From positions 1 through 45,995 of the forward strand of contig CACKZT010000006.1 in assembly GCA_902604695.1 (NCBI GenBank): DNA of 45,995 nt, read 5' to 3'. Positions 19,446-33,286 of this stretch are shown here, piece after piece. Within the stretch, counting starts at the first letter, position 1, and each line of letters opens with the position of its first letter. The position numbers were made by a program, and so were the translations under genes. The stretch is from an uncultured Pelagibacteraceae bacterium (GTDB lineage Bacteria > Pseudomonadota > Alphaproteobacteria > Pelagibacterales > Pelagibacteraceae). Under the pieces are notes generated by a model that was not told the origin of the DNA, made no database searches, and was given only the letters and a program-made list of their open reading frames with translations.

Positions 19446-20320
19446 TGTCTGTTTTAGTTAACAAAGATACTAAATTGATTTGTCAAGGTTTTACTGGAAC
19501 TCATGGCACTTTTCATTCTGAACAGGCCTTAAAATATGGAACTCAATTAGTTGGAGGTGTTACTCCTAAAAAAGGAGGACAAAAACACTTAAACCTTCCA
19601 GTTTTTAATACTGTGCAAGAAGCTAAAGAGAAGACAGAAGCTAACGCTACAATGATTTATGTTCCTCCAAAATTTGCTGCCGAAGCAATTATTGAAGCAA
19701 TAAATTCAAAAATTGAATTAATAGTTTGTATTACTGAAGGTATTCCAGTTATTGATATGATAAAAGTTAAAAAAGAACTTAAGAAAAGTACGAGCAGATT
19801 AATAGGACCTAATTGCCCCGGTATAATAACTCCTGAAGAATGTAAAATAGGCATCATGCCCGGTAATATTCATAAAAAGGGATCGGTAGGGATTGTTTCT
19901 CGATCTGGAACACTAACTTATGAAGCAGTTGCTCAAACTACTGCAAACGGTATGGGTCAATCAACTTGCATTGGAATTGGTGGAGATCCAATTAATGGAA
20001 CTAACTTTATCGATTGTTTAGATTTATTTCTGAAAGATGAAGAAACAAAATCTATAGTAATGATTGGAGAGATAGGAGGATCAGCTGAGGAGGAAGCTTC
20101 TGATTTTCTTAAAAAGTCTAACACTAAAAAGCCGATGGTAGGTTTTATTGCAGGTTTAACAGCCCCTCCTGGAAGAAGAATGGGTCATGCAGGGGCAATT
20201 ATATCAGGTGGAAAGGGAGGAGCTGAAGATAAAATAGAAGTAATGAAATCAGCAGGAATTACTATTTCCAAATCTCCTGCTGACATAGGAAAAACTTTAT
20301 TTGAGAAACTAAAGGGTTGA
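19445..20320 (+). CDS. sucD: succinyl-CoA synthetase alpha subunit
   Basis: CoA-binding and phosphohistidine subunit of succinyl-CoA synthetase. The 291-residue protein has [17 protein letters not shown] near the start (CoA-binding fold), [11 protein letters not shown] near 120, [16 protein letters not shown] near 154, [15 protein letters not shown], and the phosphorylated H248 in [14 protein letters not shown]. It starts at the last base of sucC (TAATG). A 39-base gap follows before sucA, containing only a ribosome-binding site (AGGAATT) and AT-rich sequence. Confidence 0.97.
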   Translation: MSVLVNKDTKLICQGFTGTHGTFHSEQALKYGTQLVGGVTPKKGGQKHLNLPVFNTVQEAKEKTEANATMIYVPPKFAAEAIIEAINSKIELIVCITEGIPVIDMIKVKKELKKSTSRLIGPNCPGIITPEECKIGIMPGNIHKKGSVGIVSRSGTLTYEAVAQTTANGMGQSTCIGIGGDPINGTNFIDCLDLFLKDEETKSIVMIGEIGGSAEEEASDFLKKSNTKKPMVGFIAGLTAPPGRRMGHAGAIISGGKGGAEDKIEVMKSAGITISKSPADIGKTLFEKLKG

Positions 20321-20359
20321 TTTTTGTAAAGTTGTGTTAAATTAGGAATTATAAAAATA

Positions 20360-23254
20360 ATGTCTTCTTCAAAAGATAACAATATATATAAGTACACTTC
20401 CTTTTTGGCAGGAAATAACTCTGATTTCATTCAGGAACTTTATTCAGAATATTTGTCAAACCCAAACTCATTACCTAGAGGTTGGAAACCTTTTTTTGAT
20501 GGTTTGAAGGATAACCAAGAAATTATCAAAAAAAATTTACTTGGACCTAGCTGGGCTCCAAAAGATTTAAAGAAAAAAAATTTTGAAAAAATCAAAACAT
20601 TAACAAATAAGGAAAATATTTCTCAAGAGCCAATTCTTGCAGAACAAGCAACTAAGGATTCTGTAAGAGCGATAATGCTTATCAGGGCCTATAGAATAAG
20701 AGGACATTTAATTTCAAATTTAGATCCATTAGGTATTCAAAAAAGGGAAGAACATCCAGAGTTAAAACCTGAGACATATGGATTTAACTCAAGCGATTAC
20801 GATAGGAAAATATTTTTAGACGGTGTTCTAGGCCAACAACATTTAAATTTAAATGAAATACTTTATATTCTTAAAAAAACTTATTGTTCAAATATTGGTT
20901 ATGAATATATGCATATGGGCGATCCTGATGAAAAATCTTGGATAAGAGATAGGATAGAAGGAAAGGAAAAAAATATCACTTTCACGGAAAATGGAAAAAA
21001 AGCAATTTTAAATAAGATTATTGAAGCTGAAGGATTTGAAAAATATTTACATGTAAAATTTGTAGGAACTAAAAGATTTGGACTAGATGGTGGTGAATCT
21101 TTAATACCAGCTTTAGAACAAATTATTAAAAGAGGTGGAAATCTTGGGGCCAAAGAAATTAAATTAGGAATGCCTCATCGAGGAAGACTGAATGTTTTAG
21201 CTAATGTAATGGGAAAACCATATAAAGCAATATTTAGCGAATTTTTTGGAAAAAGTGTTTCCTCTGAAAAAGATTTTGAAGGTGATGTTAAATATCACTT
21301 AGGAGCTTCGGCTAACAGAGAGTTTGATGGTAATCTCGTTCATATAAGTTTGACTGATAACCCATCACATTTAGAAGCTGTTAACCCCGTTGTTTTAGGC
21401 CAAACTAGAGCGAAACAATTTTTCCATAAAGATCCTGAGAGAAAAAAAGTAATTCCTGTTTTAATGCATGGCGATGCTGCATTTGCTGGACAAGGAGTAG
21501 TCGCTGAGTGTTTTGCAATGTCAGGCTTACCCGGGCATAACATCGGGGGAACGATACACATTATTGTAAATAATCAGATAGGATTTACAACAGCTCCAAG
21601 GTTTGCAAGGTCATCACCTTATCCATCAGATGTTGCAAAAACTGCTCAGGCTCCGATTTTTCACGTAAATGCCGATGATCCTGAAGCAGTTGTTCATTGT
21701 GCAAAAATTGCAACGGAGTTTAGACAAAAATTTAATAGAGACGTAGTTATTGATATGGTTTGTTATAGAAGGTTTGGACATAATGAAGGAGATGAGCCAT
21801 CTTTTACCCAACCTTTAATGTATAAAAAAATCAAAGAACAACCAACAGCTCTTCAAATTTACGGGGAAAAAATTTCAAACGAAGGTTTGCTTTCGAAGGA
21901 ATTAATTGAAGAAAAAAAAATTAATTTTAAAAAATTCTTAGAAAAAGAATTTAATGCTTCAAAAAGTTATAAATCGGAATTAAAATGGTATGATGGTGTA
22001 TGGTCAAGATTTAAACCAGAACTTGGAAAAGATAAAAGAGGAGTTAGTGGAGTTGATAAGAAACAACTAATCAATTTAGGAAAAAAAATAACCCATATTC
22101 CTCCTAATTTTGTAATTCATAAAACTCTCAAAAAAATTTTTGAAAATAAACATAAAATTTTTACAGAAAATAAAGATGTGGATTGGTCAACCGCAGAGAC
22201 ATTAGCGTTTGGATCTCTTTTAATAGAGGGTTTTTCTGTGCGTCTTTCAGGCCAAGACTCAGGGAGAGGAACTTTTAGCCAAAGACATTCAGTTTTAAGG
22301 AATCAAGATAATCACGAAAGGTACATTCCTTTAAACCATATATCTAAGGATCAAAAAAAATTTGAAATAATCGATACTTTGTTATCAGAACTAGCTGTAC
22401 TTGGATTTGAATTTGGATATTCGCTTTCAGAACCTGAAACCTTAGTTGTGTGGGAAGCTCAATTCGGCGATTTTGCCAATGGTGCTCAGGTTATAATTGA
22501 TCAATTTATTACGTCAGCTGAGTCAAAATGGGGAAGATCAAGTGGAATAGTTATGTTACTACCCCACGGATACGAAGGACAAGGGCCCGAACATTCTTCG
22601 GCAAGATTAGAAAGATTTTTGCAGCTCTGCGCAGGAGAAAATATTCAAGTAGTAAATTGTACAACTCCTGCAAATTATTTTCATGCCCTAAGAAGACAAA
22701 TGCATAGAACTTTTAGAAAGCCTCTTATTATAATGACTCCTAAATCTCTTTTACGTCACAAAAAATGTATTTCACAATTAGTAGATTTTACGAAAGAAAA
22801 TTCTTTTCACAGAATTTTAACTGATCATGCATACACTAAAGAAAATAAATTAATTAAATTAAAAAAAGATAAAAATATTGAAAAAGTTGTCATTTGTAGT
22901 GGTAAAATTTACTTTGATTTAATTGAAGCGAGAGAAAAAGCAAAAAACGACAAAGTGGTTTTTATTAGAATAGAACAACTTTACCCTTTCCCAGCTAAGA
23001 CACTAGCTCAAGAGTTAAAGCGGTACAGTAAAAAGGCAAAATATTATTGGTGCCAGGAAGAACCTCAAAATATGGGTGCCTGGAACACAGTGAGAAATTA
23101 TATAGAAAGAACTTTAGGTATAATTCAATCAAAAAGTGATAGTTTAAAATACATTGGTAGAGCTCCTTCCGCATCGACTGCGACTGGAAATCTAAATAAA
23201 CATCTTGCACAACAAAAGGAAATATTAGAAAAGGTATTAGGAAAATTTAATTAA
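20360..23254 (+). CDS. sucA: 2-oxoglutarate dehydrogenase E1 component
   Basis: Thiamine-diphosphate enzyme that decarboxylates 2-oxoglutarate and transfers the succinyl group to the lipoyl E2. The 964-residue product has the N-terminal E2-interaction segment ([17 protein letters not shown]), [20 protein letters not shown] near 234, [18 protein letters not shown] near 271, the TPP-binding [14 protein letters not shown] near 370, and [22 protein letters not shown]. The C-terminal half carries [16 protein letters not shown] and [24 protein letters not shown]. Length and motifs are normal. Its stop overlaps the sucB start by one base. Confidence 0.98.
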   Translation: MSSSKDNNIYKYTSFLAGNNSDFIQELYSEYLSNPNSLPRGWKPFFDGLKDNQEIIKKNLLGPSWAPKDLKKKNFEKIKTLTNKENISQEPILAEQATKDSVRAIMLIRAYRIRGHLISNLDPLGIQKREEHPELKPETYGFNSSDYDRKIFLDGVLGQQHLNLNEILYILKKTYCSNIGYEYMHMGDPDEKSWIRDRIEGKEKNITFTENGKKAILNKIIEAEGFEKYLHVKFVGTKRFGLDGGESLIPALEQIIKRGGNLGAKEIKLGMPHRGRLNVLANVMGKPYKAIFSEFFGKSVSSEKDFEGDVKYHLGASANREFDGNLVHISLTDNPSHLEAVNPVVLGQTRAKQFFHKDPERKKVIPVLMHGDAAFAGQGVVAECFAMSGLPGHNIGGTIHIIVNNQIGFTTAPRFARSSPYPSDVAKTAQAPIFHVNADDPEAVVHCAKIATEFRQKFNRDVVIDMVCYRRFGHNEGDEPSFTQPLMYKKIKEQPTALQIYGEKISNEGLLSKELIEEKKINFKKFLEKEFNASKSYKSELKWYDGVWSRFKPELGKDKRGVSGVDKKQLINLGKKITHIPPNFVIHKTLKKIFENKHKIFTENKDVDWSTAETLAFGSLLIEGFSVRLSGQDSGRGTFSQRHSVLRNQDNHERYIPLNHISKDQKKFEIIDTLLSELAVLGFEFGYSLSEPETLVVWEAQFGDFANGAQVIIDQFITSAESKWGRSSGIVMLLPHGYEGQGPEHSSARLERFLQLCAGENIQVVNCTTPANYFHALRRQMHRTFRKPLIIMTPKSLLRHKKCISQLVDFTKENSFHRILTDHAYTKENKLIKLKKDKNIEKVVICSGKIYFDLIEAREKAKNDKVVFIRIEQLYPFPAKTLAQELKRYSKKAKYYWCQEEPQNMGAWNTVRNYIERTLGIIQSKSDSLKYIGRAPSASTATGNLNKHLAQQKEILEKVLGKFN

Positions 23255-24570
23255 TGTCTGAAAAAATAGTAGTTCCAGCACTTGGAGAGTCTGTTACAGA
23301 GGCAACAGTTTCTAAATGGTTAAAAAATCAAGGAGATAATGTTTCGCCAGATGAACCTTTAGTTGAATTAGAAACAGATAAAGTAAACATAGAAGTGCCT
23401 TCTCCTTCCAATGGTATATTAGAATCAATCTCAGTTCAAACCGGTGAAACAGTTAATGTCGGATCTTTGTTAGGAACAATTAAAATGTCTTCCAAAAAAA
23501 ATGAAGTAAATATAAAAGAGATTAAAAAATATGCACCTCCATCAAAAAATAATAATGTCGAAAAAAAACAACCTTTAAAAACGAAGAAAAAAATCGATAC
23601 CCTGGTTTTAGATAAAGAAATTGAATCAAAAAAAGAGGAAAAAAAACATGAAGAAGAACCTTTAGTTCTTAATGATCTTTATCAAGAGGAAGAAGAAGTA
23701 GAATCCGAAAAAGAAAGTCTTGTTTCTCCTGCAGCAAGAAAAATTGCTGAGGAAAAAAAAATTGATTTAAGCAAGATAAAAGGATCTGGAAAAAACGGTG
23801 TAATTCTCAAAGGAGATCTTATCTCTTTAATGGGTAATAAACCTCAGCCATCAGAAAGAAAAATTGCTCATGGTCCCGAGGAAAGAATTAAAATGACAAG
23901 ATTACGTCAAACGATTGCTAAAAGACTAAAAGAAGCCCAAGAAAACGCTGCAATGCTAACAACGTTTAACGAAGTAGACATGCACGAAGTCATTTCCATG
24001 AAAAATAATTATAAAGAAGAATTTCAAAAAAAATATTCTGTTAAACTAGGTTTTATGTCTTTTTTTGTCAAAGCCTGCGTAATAGGATTAAAAAATTATC
24101 CTGCAGTTAATGCAGAGATACAATCAGATGAAATAGTTTACAAAAATTATTATAATATAAGTATAGCCGTAGGAACAGATAGAGGTCTCGTAGTTCCTGT
24201 TTTGAGAAACACAGATGAAATGTCCTTTGCTGATATTGAAAATAATATTAGTTCACTTGGACAAAAAGCTAGAGATGGAAAAATTACAATTGAGGATTTG
24301 CAAGGAGGAACTTTTACAATTACAAATGGCGGCATATATGGATCTATGTTATCCACCCCAATTCTAAATCCTCCTCAATCAGCTGTTTTAGGTATGCACA
24401 ATATAGTCGAAAGACCAGTAGTAATTGATGGTAAAATCACAACAAGGCCAATGATGTATTTAGCCCTTTCATACGATCATAGAATTATCGATGGAAAAGA
24501 AGCGGTATCTTTTTTAAAGACTGTTAAAGAGTGCCTAGAGCAACCTAAAAGGTTATTTTTGAATTTATAA
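23254..24570 (+). CDS. sucB: dihydrolipoyllysine succinyltransferase, E2 of 2-oxoglutarate dehydrogenase
   Basis: Core of the 2-oxoglutarate dehydrogenase complex. Domain order in the 438 residues: a single lipoyl domain at about 1-78 with lipoylated K43 in ETDKVNIE; a charged linker at about 85-155 rich in Lys/Glu; a peripheral-subunit-binding domain near 156-193 ([19 protein letters not shown]); and the acyltransferase domain from about 208, ending with [12 protein letters not shown] and catalytic H409. Its position between sucA and lpdA makes it the oxoglutarate rather than the pyruvate E2. It is one base from lpdA. Confidence 0.97.
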   Translation: MSEKIVVPALGESVTEATVSKWLKNQGDNVSPDEPLVELETDKVNIEVPSPSNGILESISVQTGETVNVGSLLGTIKMSSKKNEVNIKEIKKYAPPSKNNNVEKKQPLKTKKKIDTLVLDKEIESKKEEKKHEEEPLVLNDLYQEEEEVESEKESLVSPAARKIAEEKKIDLSKIKGSGKNGVILKGDLISLMGNKPQPSERKIAHGPEERIKMTRLRQTIAKRLKEAQENAAMLTTFNEVDMHEVISMKNNYKEEFQKKYSVKLGFMSFFVKACVIGLKNYPAVNAEIQSDEIVYKNYYNISIAVGTDRGLVVPVLRNTDEMSFADIENNISSLGQKARDGKITIEDLQGGTFTITNGGIYGSMLSTPILNPPQSAVLGMHNIVERPVVIDGKITTRPMMYLALSYDHRIIDGKEAVSFLKTVKECLEQPKRLFLNL

Positions 24571-24571
24571 C

Positions 24572-25975
24572 ATGGAAAATAATTTTGATACTATAGTAAT
24601 TGGTGGTGGCCCAGGAGGATATGTTTGTGCAATCAGATCCGCACAATTAGGACTTAAAACCGCTTGCATAGAGTCTAGAGGATCATTAGGCGGCACTTGC
24701 TTAAATGTTGGATGTATACCTTCTAAAAGCCTACTTAATTTATCAGAAAACTTTCATAAAGCAAAAAATAATTTTCAAAATCAAGGAATAGAAATTTCTG
24801 AAATAAATTTAAATGTATCCAAAATGATGTCTAATAAAGATAAGTCTGTACAAGTTTTAACTAAAGGGGTTGAGTTTTTATTTAAAAAAAATAAGGTTAC
24901 ATATTTAAGAGGTAAAGGAGTGCTTTTCTCAAAAAATAACGTAGTAGTTTACGAAAATGGAAAAAAGACTTCTTATGAAGCAAAAAATATTGTTATTGCC
25001 ACAGGATCAGCTCCTTCATCTCTCCCTGGTATAAATATTGATGAAAAAAATATAATTTCTTCGACTGGGGCATTATCACTACAAAATGTTCCTAAAGAAC
25101 TCGTGGTTATAGGTGGAGGATACATTGGTTTAGAAATGGGTTCAGTTTGGTCTAGACTTGGTTCAAATGTTACAGTGGTAGAATATTTAGATCATATTAC
25201 ACCTGGAATGGACAAAGAAATTTCAAAAGAATTTCAAAAGATACTTACAAAACAAGGTATAAAATTTAAACTTAACTCTAAAGTAACAGGAGTAAAAAAT
25301 TTAGGTAAAAATGTTAAAATTGAATTTATAAACAATTCTGATTCTAAAAAAGAAGAAATTACTGCTGATAAAGTATTGGTTTCAGTAGGAAGAAAACCTT
25401 ATACAGAAGGATTAAATCTTTCCAAAATTGGAATAAAAAAAGATAGCAAAGGTAAAATAAATGTTAATAAAAAATTACAAACTTCAGTAGAAAATATATA
25501 TGCCATAGGAGACGTGATTGATGGTCCAATGCTAGCTCATAAAGCTGAAGAAGAGGGTATCGCTGTTGCGGAAACATTAGCTGGTCAGGCAGGACATGTA
25601 AACTATGATGTTATACCAGGAGTCATTTATACATCTCCCGAAGTTGCAACAGTAGGAAAAACAGAAGAGCAGCTAAAAAAAGAAAAAATATCTTACAAAA
25701 TTGGCAAATTTCCGTTTCTAGCTAATTCAAGAGCTAAAGTAATTAATGAAACAGATGGTTTTGTTAAAATATTAGCAGACGCAGAGTCCGATAAAGTTTT
25801 GGGTGTACATATTATAGGCCCTCATTCTGGAGATATGATTGCTGAAATGGCATTAGCAATGGAGTTCGGTGCTAGCGCAGAAGATATTGCTAGAACTTGC
25901 CACGCCCATCCAACTCATACAGAAGCTATAAAAGAAGCAGCCTTAGCTGTTGATAAGAGACCAATTCATTTTTAA
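24572..25975 (+). CDS. lpdA: dihydrolipoyl dehydrogenase (E3)
   Basis: FAD enzyme that reoxidises the lipoyl group of E2 with NAD. The 467-residue protein has the FAD motif [19 protein letters not shown] at about 9-27, the redox disulfide C43/C48 in [16 protein letters not shown], the NAD motif [15 protein letters not shown] near 181, [20 protein letters not shown] near 310, and the C-terminal active-site H446 and E451 in [15 protein letters not shown]. It closes the suc operon. A 30-base gap leads to priA, which may be read from the same message. Confidence 0.97.
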   Translation: MENNFDTIVIGGGPGGYVCAIRSAQLGLKTACIESRGSLGGTCLNVGCIPSKSLLNLSENFHKAKNNFQNQGIEISEINLNVSKMMSNKDKSVQVLTKGVEFLFKKNKVTYLRGKGVLFSKNNVVVYENGKKTSYEAKNIVIATGSAPSSLPGINIDEKNIISSTGALSLQNVPKELVVIGGGYIGLEMGSVWSRLGSNVTVVEYLDHITPGMDKEISKEFQKILTKQGIKFKLNSKVTGVKNLGKNVKIEFINNSDSKKEEITADKVLVSVGRKPYTEGLNLSKIGIKKDSKGKINVNKKLQTSVENIYAIGDVIDGPMLAHKAEEEGIAVAETLAGQAGHVNYDVIPGVIYTSPEVATVGKTEEQLKKEKISYKIGKFPFLANSRAKVINETDGFVKILADAESDKVLGVHIIGPHSGDMIAEMALAMEFGASAEDIARTCHAHPTHTEAIKEAALAVDKRPIHF

Positions 25976-26005
25976 TTAATTTAATATCATTTAAAATCTC
26001 ATTAG

Positions 26006-27964
26006 ATGAAAGTTCCTGTTTTAATTCCAAAGATATTTAATCATCCATTTACTTACGATTCAGGTCAAATAAAACCATTAAATCTAGGAGATGTAGTGGT
26101 TGTTCCTTTTGGAAAAGGTCAAGAAATTGGTGTTGTATGGGACAAAATTCATCCAATAAAAAAAAAAATTAGATTAAAAAAAATTGAAAAAAGGCTGGTT
26201 GATATTTCAATTAATAAGGAAATGATTAATTTTATCAATTGGTTTTCAATGTATAATATTACTCCCAGAGGCATGGTTCTCAAAATGTGCCTAGGTAACA
26301 AAAATAATATATTTAAAAAAGAAAAATTATACAGTGAAGAGAAAATTTTATATAAAAATAACTTTATCTTAAATACAGAACAAAAAAATTCATTAGAGTA
26401 CTTAAAACAAAAAAGTAAAAAATTTAATGTTTCAGTTTTAGAAGGAACAACAGGCTCAGGAAAAACACTCGTATATTTTGAGAGAATCAAAGAAGTAATA
26501 AGTCAAAATAAACAGGCACTAGTTCTTCTTCCAGAAATTTTTCTAACAAATCAATTCAAATCAAGATTTAATGAATTTTTTAAATTTGAACCAGAGATTT
26601 GGCATTCAAAGATTACACCTAAAAACAAAAGAAGAATATGGCAGGGCGTAGTTCAAAATAAAATTAAACTTATAGTCGGTGCCAGATCGTCTCTTACTCT
26701 TCCTTTCAAAAAACTTGGATTAATCGTTGTGGATGAGGAACATGACTCATCTTATAAGCAAGATGAAGGTCTCATTTACAACGCAAGAGATATGGCAATA
26801 GCTCGAAGTTATTTTGAAAATATTCCGACTCACCTAGTTACATCAATTCCTTCATTGGAGACTTTTAATAATATAAAAAATAAAAAATATGGCCATACCA
26901 AAATTAAAAAAAGATATAGTAATTTTCCTTTACCTGAGGCAAAAATAATAAATCTTAATTTTTCAAAACTTAAAAAAGATGAATTCATTTCAGAAGAAAC
27001 AGTAAGATGTGTCAAAAGTTATTTAGATAAAAATGAACAAGTATTATTTTTTTTAAATAGAAGAGGATACGCTCCTTTTTTAGTATGTAAAAAATGTGGT
27101 TTTAAACACCTATGTCCTAATTGTTCAATTTATTTAACATATCATAAACATTTAAATAAATTAGTTTGTCATCATTGTGGTTTTAAAACTAAAAAAGAAA
27201 TTAAGTGTAAAAAAGAAAAAGAGTTATGTGACTTTAATATGTATGGACCAGGAGTGGAAAAAATTTTCGATGAAGTTAAGAAAAAATTCTCAAATAAGAT
27301 AATAAAAATTTTTTCTAGTGATTATTTATCAAGTCAAAAAAGTGCTAAATTGTTTTTAAATCAAATTGAAAAAAATGAGATTAATATTTTAATTGGTACA
27401 CAAATGATATCCAAGGGATTCAACTTTTCAAAATTAAATTGTATAGTTGTTGTTGATGCAGATTTTTCAGGAAAAGGTTATGATTTGAGAACTACTGAAA
27501 AAAATATTCAACTTTATAATCAATTAAGCGGTCGTGCTGGTAGGTTTTCAAAAAAATCACTAATAATATATCAAACAATGTCACCATCTGATGAAGTTTT
27601 AAAAGATATACTAAAAAATAAGCCTGAGCAATTTCTTTTAAATGAGCTAGTAATTAGAAAAAAAAATAAACTTCCTCCTTTTTACAGATTAATTTCTTTA
27701 ATTATTTCATCTAAAAATGACTCTAATAGTTATAAGGGTGCACAAGAGATTAAGAAAAAGTTACTCTCAATTAAAAATATAGAAGTTCTTGGTCCAGTTT
27801 CTTCACCTATTTTTAAGATAAAAAATAAGTATAGAACTAGGCTTTTAATTAGATCTAAAAACAATAACCTAATACAAAAAAAAATAAGTGTAATTTTAGA
27901 AAATCTTCAAATATCCAAAAGAATTAAACTCACGGTTGATGTGGATCCAATTAATTTCACTTAA
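26006..27964 (+). CDS. priA: primosomal protein N' (replication restart helicase PriA)
   Basis: PriA recognises stalled forks and reloads DnaB. The 652-residue product is shorter than the E. coli protein (about 730), mainly from a compact N terminus. It has Walker A GTTGSGKT at 147-154, DEEH at 243-246, FLNRRGYAPFLVCKKCG, and the helicase motif IGTQMISKGFNF plus QLSGRAGR. Eight zinc-site cysteines are recognisable in four pairs near 366-410. The last pair is spaced CX6C (CKKEKELC) where CX2C is usual. It lies between lpdA and the ATP synthase genes. Its lysine-rich composition is like that of its neighbours. Confidence 0.95.
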   Translation: MKVPVLIPKIFNHPFTYDSGQIKPLNLGDVVVVPFGKGQEIGVVWDKIHPIKKKIRLKKIEKRLVDISINKEMINFINWFSMYNITPRGMVLKMCLGNKNNIFKKEKLYSEEKILYKNNFILNTEQKNSLEYLKQKSKKFNVSVLEGTTGSGKTLVYFERIKEVISQNKQALVLLPEIFLTNQFKSRFNEFFKFEPEIWHSKITPKNKRRIWQGVVQNKIKLIVGARSSLTLPFKKLGLIVVDEEHDSSYKQDEGLIYNARDMAIARSYFENIPTHLVTSIPSLETFNNIKNKKYGHTKIKKRYSNFPLPEAKIINLNFSKLKKDEFISEETVRCVKSYLDKNEQVLFFLNRRGYAPFLVCKKCGFKHLCPNCSIYLTYHKHLNKLVCHHCGFKTKKEIKCKKEKELCDFNMYGPGVEKIFDEVKKKFSNKIIKIFSSDYLSSQKSAKLFLNQIEKNEINILIGTQMISKGFNFSKLNCIVVVDADFSGKGYDLRTTEKNIQLYNQLSGRAGRFSKKSLIIYQTMSPSDEVLKDILKNKPEQFLLNELVIRKKNKLPPFYRLISLIISSKNDSNSYKGAQEIKKKLLSIKNIEVLGPVSSPIFKIKNKYRTRLLIRSKNNNLIQKKISVILENLQISKRIKLTVDVDPINFT

Positions 27965-27972
27965 ATCGAGCT

Positions 27973-28004
27973 TACCATCTTGAAGAGTATATACTCTTAT
28001 GGTA
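27973..28004. promoter_or_regulatory. nested inverted repeat between priA and atpH
   Basis: The central AAGAGTAT-ATACTCTT (27983-27998) is a perfect 16-base palindrome. TACCAT (27973-27978) and ATGGTA (27999-28004) flank it as a second, outer pair, with a four-base CTTG bulge on the left. It begins nine bases after the priA stop. It could be a terminator for priA (no T run follows) or an operator over the atp promoter. TATACT at 27990-27995 would be an acceptable -10. The remaining 40 bases before atpH show no further structure. Confidence 0.4.
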
Positions 28005-28045
28005 CCAAACCAAATTAATTTCGTTAAAATCAATAATATACATAA

Positions 28046-28603
28046 ATGAGTTCAAATAAAAACTTTTCAACAGAGACCTCAGAAAGATATGCTAAGGCCT
28101 TGCTTGAACTGTCTAAAGAAAATTCTGAGTTAGAAAAAATTGAGAATGATGCGCGTAATTTTTTAGAAATTTATAATTCTAATAATATATTAGAAAATTT
28201 TATCAAAAATCCCACAGAAACATTTTCAAACCAACTTGAATTTATTGAAAAAATATCAAAAATTGCAAATTTTTCTAAAAATTTTAAAAACTTTTTGTCA
28301 ATTCTTGTTATAAAAAGAAGAGTCTTTTTTGTAAAAAAAATAATAAATAATTTTTTAACATTGGCAACATTTAAAAAGGGTAAAGTTGATGCTAAACTAG
28401 TTTCTTCTAAAAGCCTTACTTCTGAAGAACTTAAAAACATAAATAGTGAACTTTCAAAAGCCATAGGTTCAGAATTAAATTTTGACTACAAGGTTGATAA
28501 AGATTTAATAGGAGGATTTAAAATTCAGGTTGGAAGCCTTATGATTGACACTTCGATAAAAAATAAATTAAGAAAATACGAACAAAAAATGTTAGAAAAT
28601 TAA
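28046..28603 (+). CDS. atpH: ATP synthase F1 delta subunit
   Basis: Delta (OSCP) subunit linking F1 to the peripheral stalk. The 185-residue protein has the family layout: [16 protein letters not shown] near the N terminus, [15 protein letters not shown] near 80-95, and the conserved C-terminal [30 protein letters not shown]. It is the first gene of the atpHAGDC cluster, the alphaproteobacterial arrangement in which the F0 genes are elsewhere. One base separates it from atpA. Confidence 0.95.
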   Translation: MSSNKNFSTETSERYAKALLELSKENSELEKIENDARNFLEIYNSNNILENFIKNPTETFSNQLEFIEKISKIANFSKNFKNFLSILVIKRRVFFVKKIINNFLTLATFKKGKVDAKLVSSKSLTSEELKNINSELSKAIGSELNFDYKVDKDLIGGFKIQVGSLMIDTSIKNKLRKYEQKMLEN

Positions 28604-28604
28604 T

Positions 28605-30131
28605 ATGCAAATAAATCCTTCAGAAATAACAAAACTACTTAAAGAACAAATAAAAAATTTTGGTGAAAAAGCAGAAGTCTCTGAAATAGGAAAAGTATTA
28701 TCAGTGGGAGATGGTATTGCAAGAGTTTATGGATTAGACAACGTTCAAGCAGGAGAAATGGTAGAATTTGACGATGGATCAAAAGGTATGGCTTTAAACT
28801 TGGAGAGTGATAATGTTGGAGTAGTAATATTTGGTGACGATAAAAATATCAAAGAAGGTAATACAGTTAAGAGAACAAATTCAATTGTTGATGTTCCCGT
28901 TGGAAAAGAATTACTCGGGAGAGTTGTCGATGGATTAGGAAATCCAATCGATGGAAAAGGAAATCTTACTGCAAAAATTCAAAGAAAAAGAGTTGAAGTA
29001 AAAGCTCCAGGAATAATTCCACGTCAATCTGTTAATGAACCAATGCAAACTGGATTAAAATCTATTGACACATTGATACCTATCGGCCGAGGACAAAGAG
29101 AACTAATTATTGGAGATAGACAAACTGGAAAAACTGCAGTTGCAATAGATACAATTATAAATCAAAAAGAAATAAACGAGTCAAATGATGAAAAGAAAAA
29201 ACTTTACTGCGTATATGTTGCCATTGGTCAAAAAAGATCCACTGTAGCTCAAATAGCAAAAACTTTAGAAGAAGCCGGAGCTATGAAGTATACAACTGTA
29301 GTTTCAGCTACAGCCTCAGATTCTGCACCTTTGCAATTTCTTGCGCCTTACACAGGATGTACTATAGGAGAATTCTTTAGAGATAATGGTATGCATGCTT
29401 TGATAATATATGATGATCTATCGAAACAAGCCGTAGCATATAGACAAATGTCTTTACTATTGAGAAGACCACCAGGAAGAGAAGCTTATCCAGGTGATGT
29501 TTTTTATTTACATAGTAGATTACTCGAAAGAGCTGCAAAATTAAGTGATGCAAATGGAGGCGGATCTTTAACTGCGTTACCTATAATTGAAACACAAGCG
29601 GGCGATGTCTCAGCTTATATTCCAACTAACGTAATTTCGATTACAGATGGACAAATTTTTCTTGAAACTGAACTATTTAATCAAGGAATAAGACCAGCTG
29701 TAAATGTTGGACTTTCCGTATCAAGAGTAGGTTCTGCCGCTCAAACAAAAGCTATGAAAAAAGTATCAGGATCAATTAAATTAGAACTTGCTCAGTATCG
29801 TGAAATGGCCGCCTTTGCTCAATTTGGATCAGATTTAGATGCTTCTACTCAAAAGCTTTTAAATAGAGGCGCAAAATTAACTGAATTATTAAAACAAGAT
29901 CAATATTCACCTCTTAGAGTTGGAGAGCAAGTGGTGGCAGTTTTTACAGGCGTAAGAGGGTATTTGGATGATGTGGAATTAAAGAATATTAAAACTTTTG
30001 AAAAAGATATTCTAGATAAAATTAAGAATGAAAAACCCGAAATTTTAGAAACTATTCAATCTTCTGGTAAACTTGAAAAAGAAACTGAAGAATCTTTAAT
30101 CCAAATAATAGAAGAACATAAAAAAAAATAA
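28605..30131 (+). CDS. atpA: ATP synthase F1 alpha subunit
   Basis: Non-catalytic nucleotide-binding subunit of F1. The 508-residue protein has P-loop GDRQTGKT at 170-177, [45 protein letters not shown] near 265-295, and the signature [17 protein letters not shown] near 364-380, with the arginine finger. Length and order are standard. One base separates it from both neighbours. Confidence 0.98.
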   Translation: MQINPSEITKLLKEQIKNFGEKAEVSEIGKVLSVGDGIARVYGLDNVQAGEMVEFDDGSKGMALNLESDNVGVVIFGDDKNIKEGNTVKRTNSIVDVPVGKELLGRVVDGLGNPIDGKGNLTAKIQRKRVEVKAPGIIPRQSVNEPMQTGLKSIDTLIPIGRGQRELIIGDRQTGKTAVAIDTIINQKEINESNDEKKKLYCVYVAIGQKRSTVAQIAKTLEEAGAMKYTTVVSATASDSAPLQFLAPYTGCTIGEFFRDNGMHALIIYDDLSKQAVAYRQMSLLLRRPPGREAYPGDVFYLHSRLLERAAKLSDANGGGSLTALPIIETQAGDVSAYIPTNVISITDGQIFLETELFNQGIRPAVNVGLSVSRVGSAAQTKAMKKVSGSIKLELAQYREMAAFAQFGSDLDASTQKLLNRGAKLTELLKQDQYSPLRVGEQVVAVFTGVRGYLDDVELKNIKTFEKDILDKIKNEKPEILETIQSSGKLEKETEESLIQIIEEHKKK

Positions 30132-30132
30132 A

Positions 30133-32429
<2,297 letters not shown>

Positions 32430-32431
32430 TA

Positions 32432-32824
32432 ATGTCGGAAAAAATAGAATTTGAAATTATAAGCCCAGACGAAACAATTATTAAAGCAGAGGCAGATCAA
32501 GTGATATTACCTGCATTTGAAGGCTTAATGACAATACTTAAAAATCATATTTCACTTGTAACTTTTTTGAGACCAGGAATAATCGTAGCTACAATCGATA
32601 ATAAAAATAAAAACTTTTACGTCGAAGATGGTACTGTTGAATTTTCTGAAAATAATCTGCTAATCCTATCCTCTACAGCTAAAGATGTAAATAATATAAA
32701 AACTGAGGAAGCTCAAAAAATGATTGCAAACGCAAAACAAGCTATTTCAAAAAATGACATTAAAGATAAGGATAAATATATTTTATCTTATAAAATAGAC
32801 ACACTACAGGAAATCACACAATAA
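32432..32824 (+). CDS. atpC: ATP synthase F1 epsilon subunit
   Basis: Regulatory subunit at the foot of the rotor. The 130-residue protein has the beta-sandwich domain (FEIISPDETIIKAEADQVILPAFEGLMTILKNH ... LRPGII, VEDGTVEFSENNLLILSS) and a short C-terminal helical part containing EEAQKMIANAKQAIS. It closes the atp cluster. Its last 11 bases overlap the end of the convergent rppH gene, leaving no intergenic room for a terminator. Confidence 0.95.
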   Translation: MSEKIEFEIISPDETIIKAEADQVILPAFEGLMTILKNHISLVTFLRPGIIVATIDNKNKNFYVEDGTVEFSENNLLILSSTAKDVNNIKTEEAQKMIANAKQAISKNDIKDKDKYILSYKIDTLQEITQ

Positions 32825-33284
32825 TCTTTTTAAGTTCTTTTTTTAATTTTTCATAAATATGTTTTTTGAAATAAACAATCACTTTTGGAAGATCTTCAAT
32901 ATCTAACCATTTCCACTCAATAAACTCAGCATTTTTTGTTCTAATATTTATATCACTATCTTTTCCTAAAAATTTAACAATAAACCATTTTTGTTTTTGC
33001 CCTCTAAATTTTCCTTTCCAGATTATTCCTACTAGGTTTTTAGGCAACTCATATTCTAAGTAATAATCCAATTCCTTTACGACTTTAATGTTTGAAATAC
33101 TCGTTTCCTCTTCCAATTCTCTTTTCATTGCAGAAATATAATTTTCACCATTATTGACACCACCTTGAGGCATCTGCCAATTATTATTAGGATTATCTTT
33201 TCTTTTTCCAACAAAAACTTTATTTCTTGAATTAAGTACAATTATGCCAACCCCTTCTCTAAGGGGTAGTTTTTGTTTTTCCAT
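32814..33284 (-). CDS. rppH: RNA pyrophosphohydrolase (Nudix), RppH
   Basis: Converts triphosphate 5' ends of mRNA to monophosphate, which opens them to RNase E; alphaproteobacterial members were formerly called dinucleoside polyphosphate hydrolase. The 156-residue protein has LREGVGIIVLNSRNKVFVGKR at the N terminus, WQMPQGGVN, and the Nudix box at 41-63 (GGVNNGENYISAMKRELEEETSI), with the box glycine after EET replaced by Ser. YPKNLVG-like and WKGKF elements support RppH over other Nudix enzymes. It follows ctpA by two bases and overlaps atpC tail to tail. Confidence 0.92.
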   Translation of the reverse strand: MEKQKLPLREGVGIIVLNSRNKVFVGKRKDNPNNNWQMPQGGVNNGENYISAMKRELEEETSISNIKVVKELDYYLEYELPKNLVGIIWKGKFRGQKQKWFIVKFLGKDSDINIRTKNAEFIEWKWLDIEDLPKVIVYFKKHIYEKLKKELKKIIV

Positions 33285-33286
33285 AT

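Noticed and set aside
28171-28464. 97-codon minus-strand open frame inside atpH
   Set aside because: It is hydrophobic, Phe/Leu-rich and antisense to lysine-rich atpH, a typical reverse-strand artefact of AAA/GAA codons.
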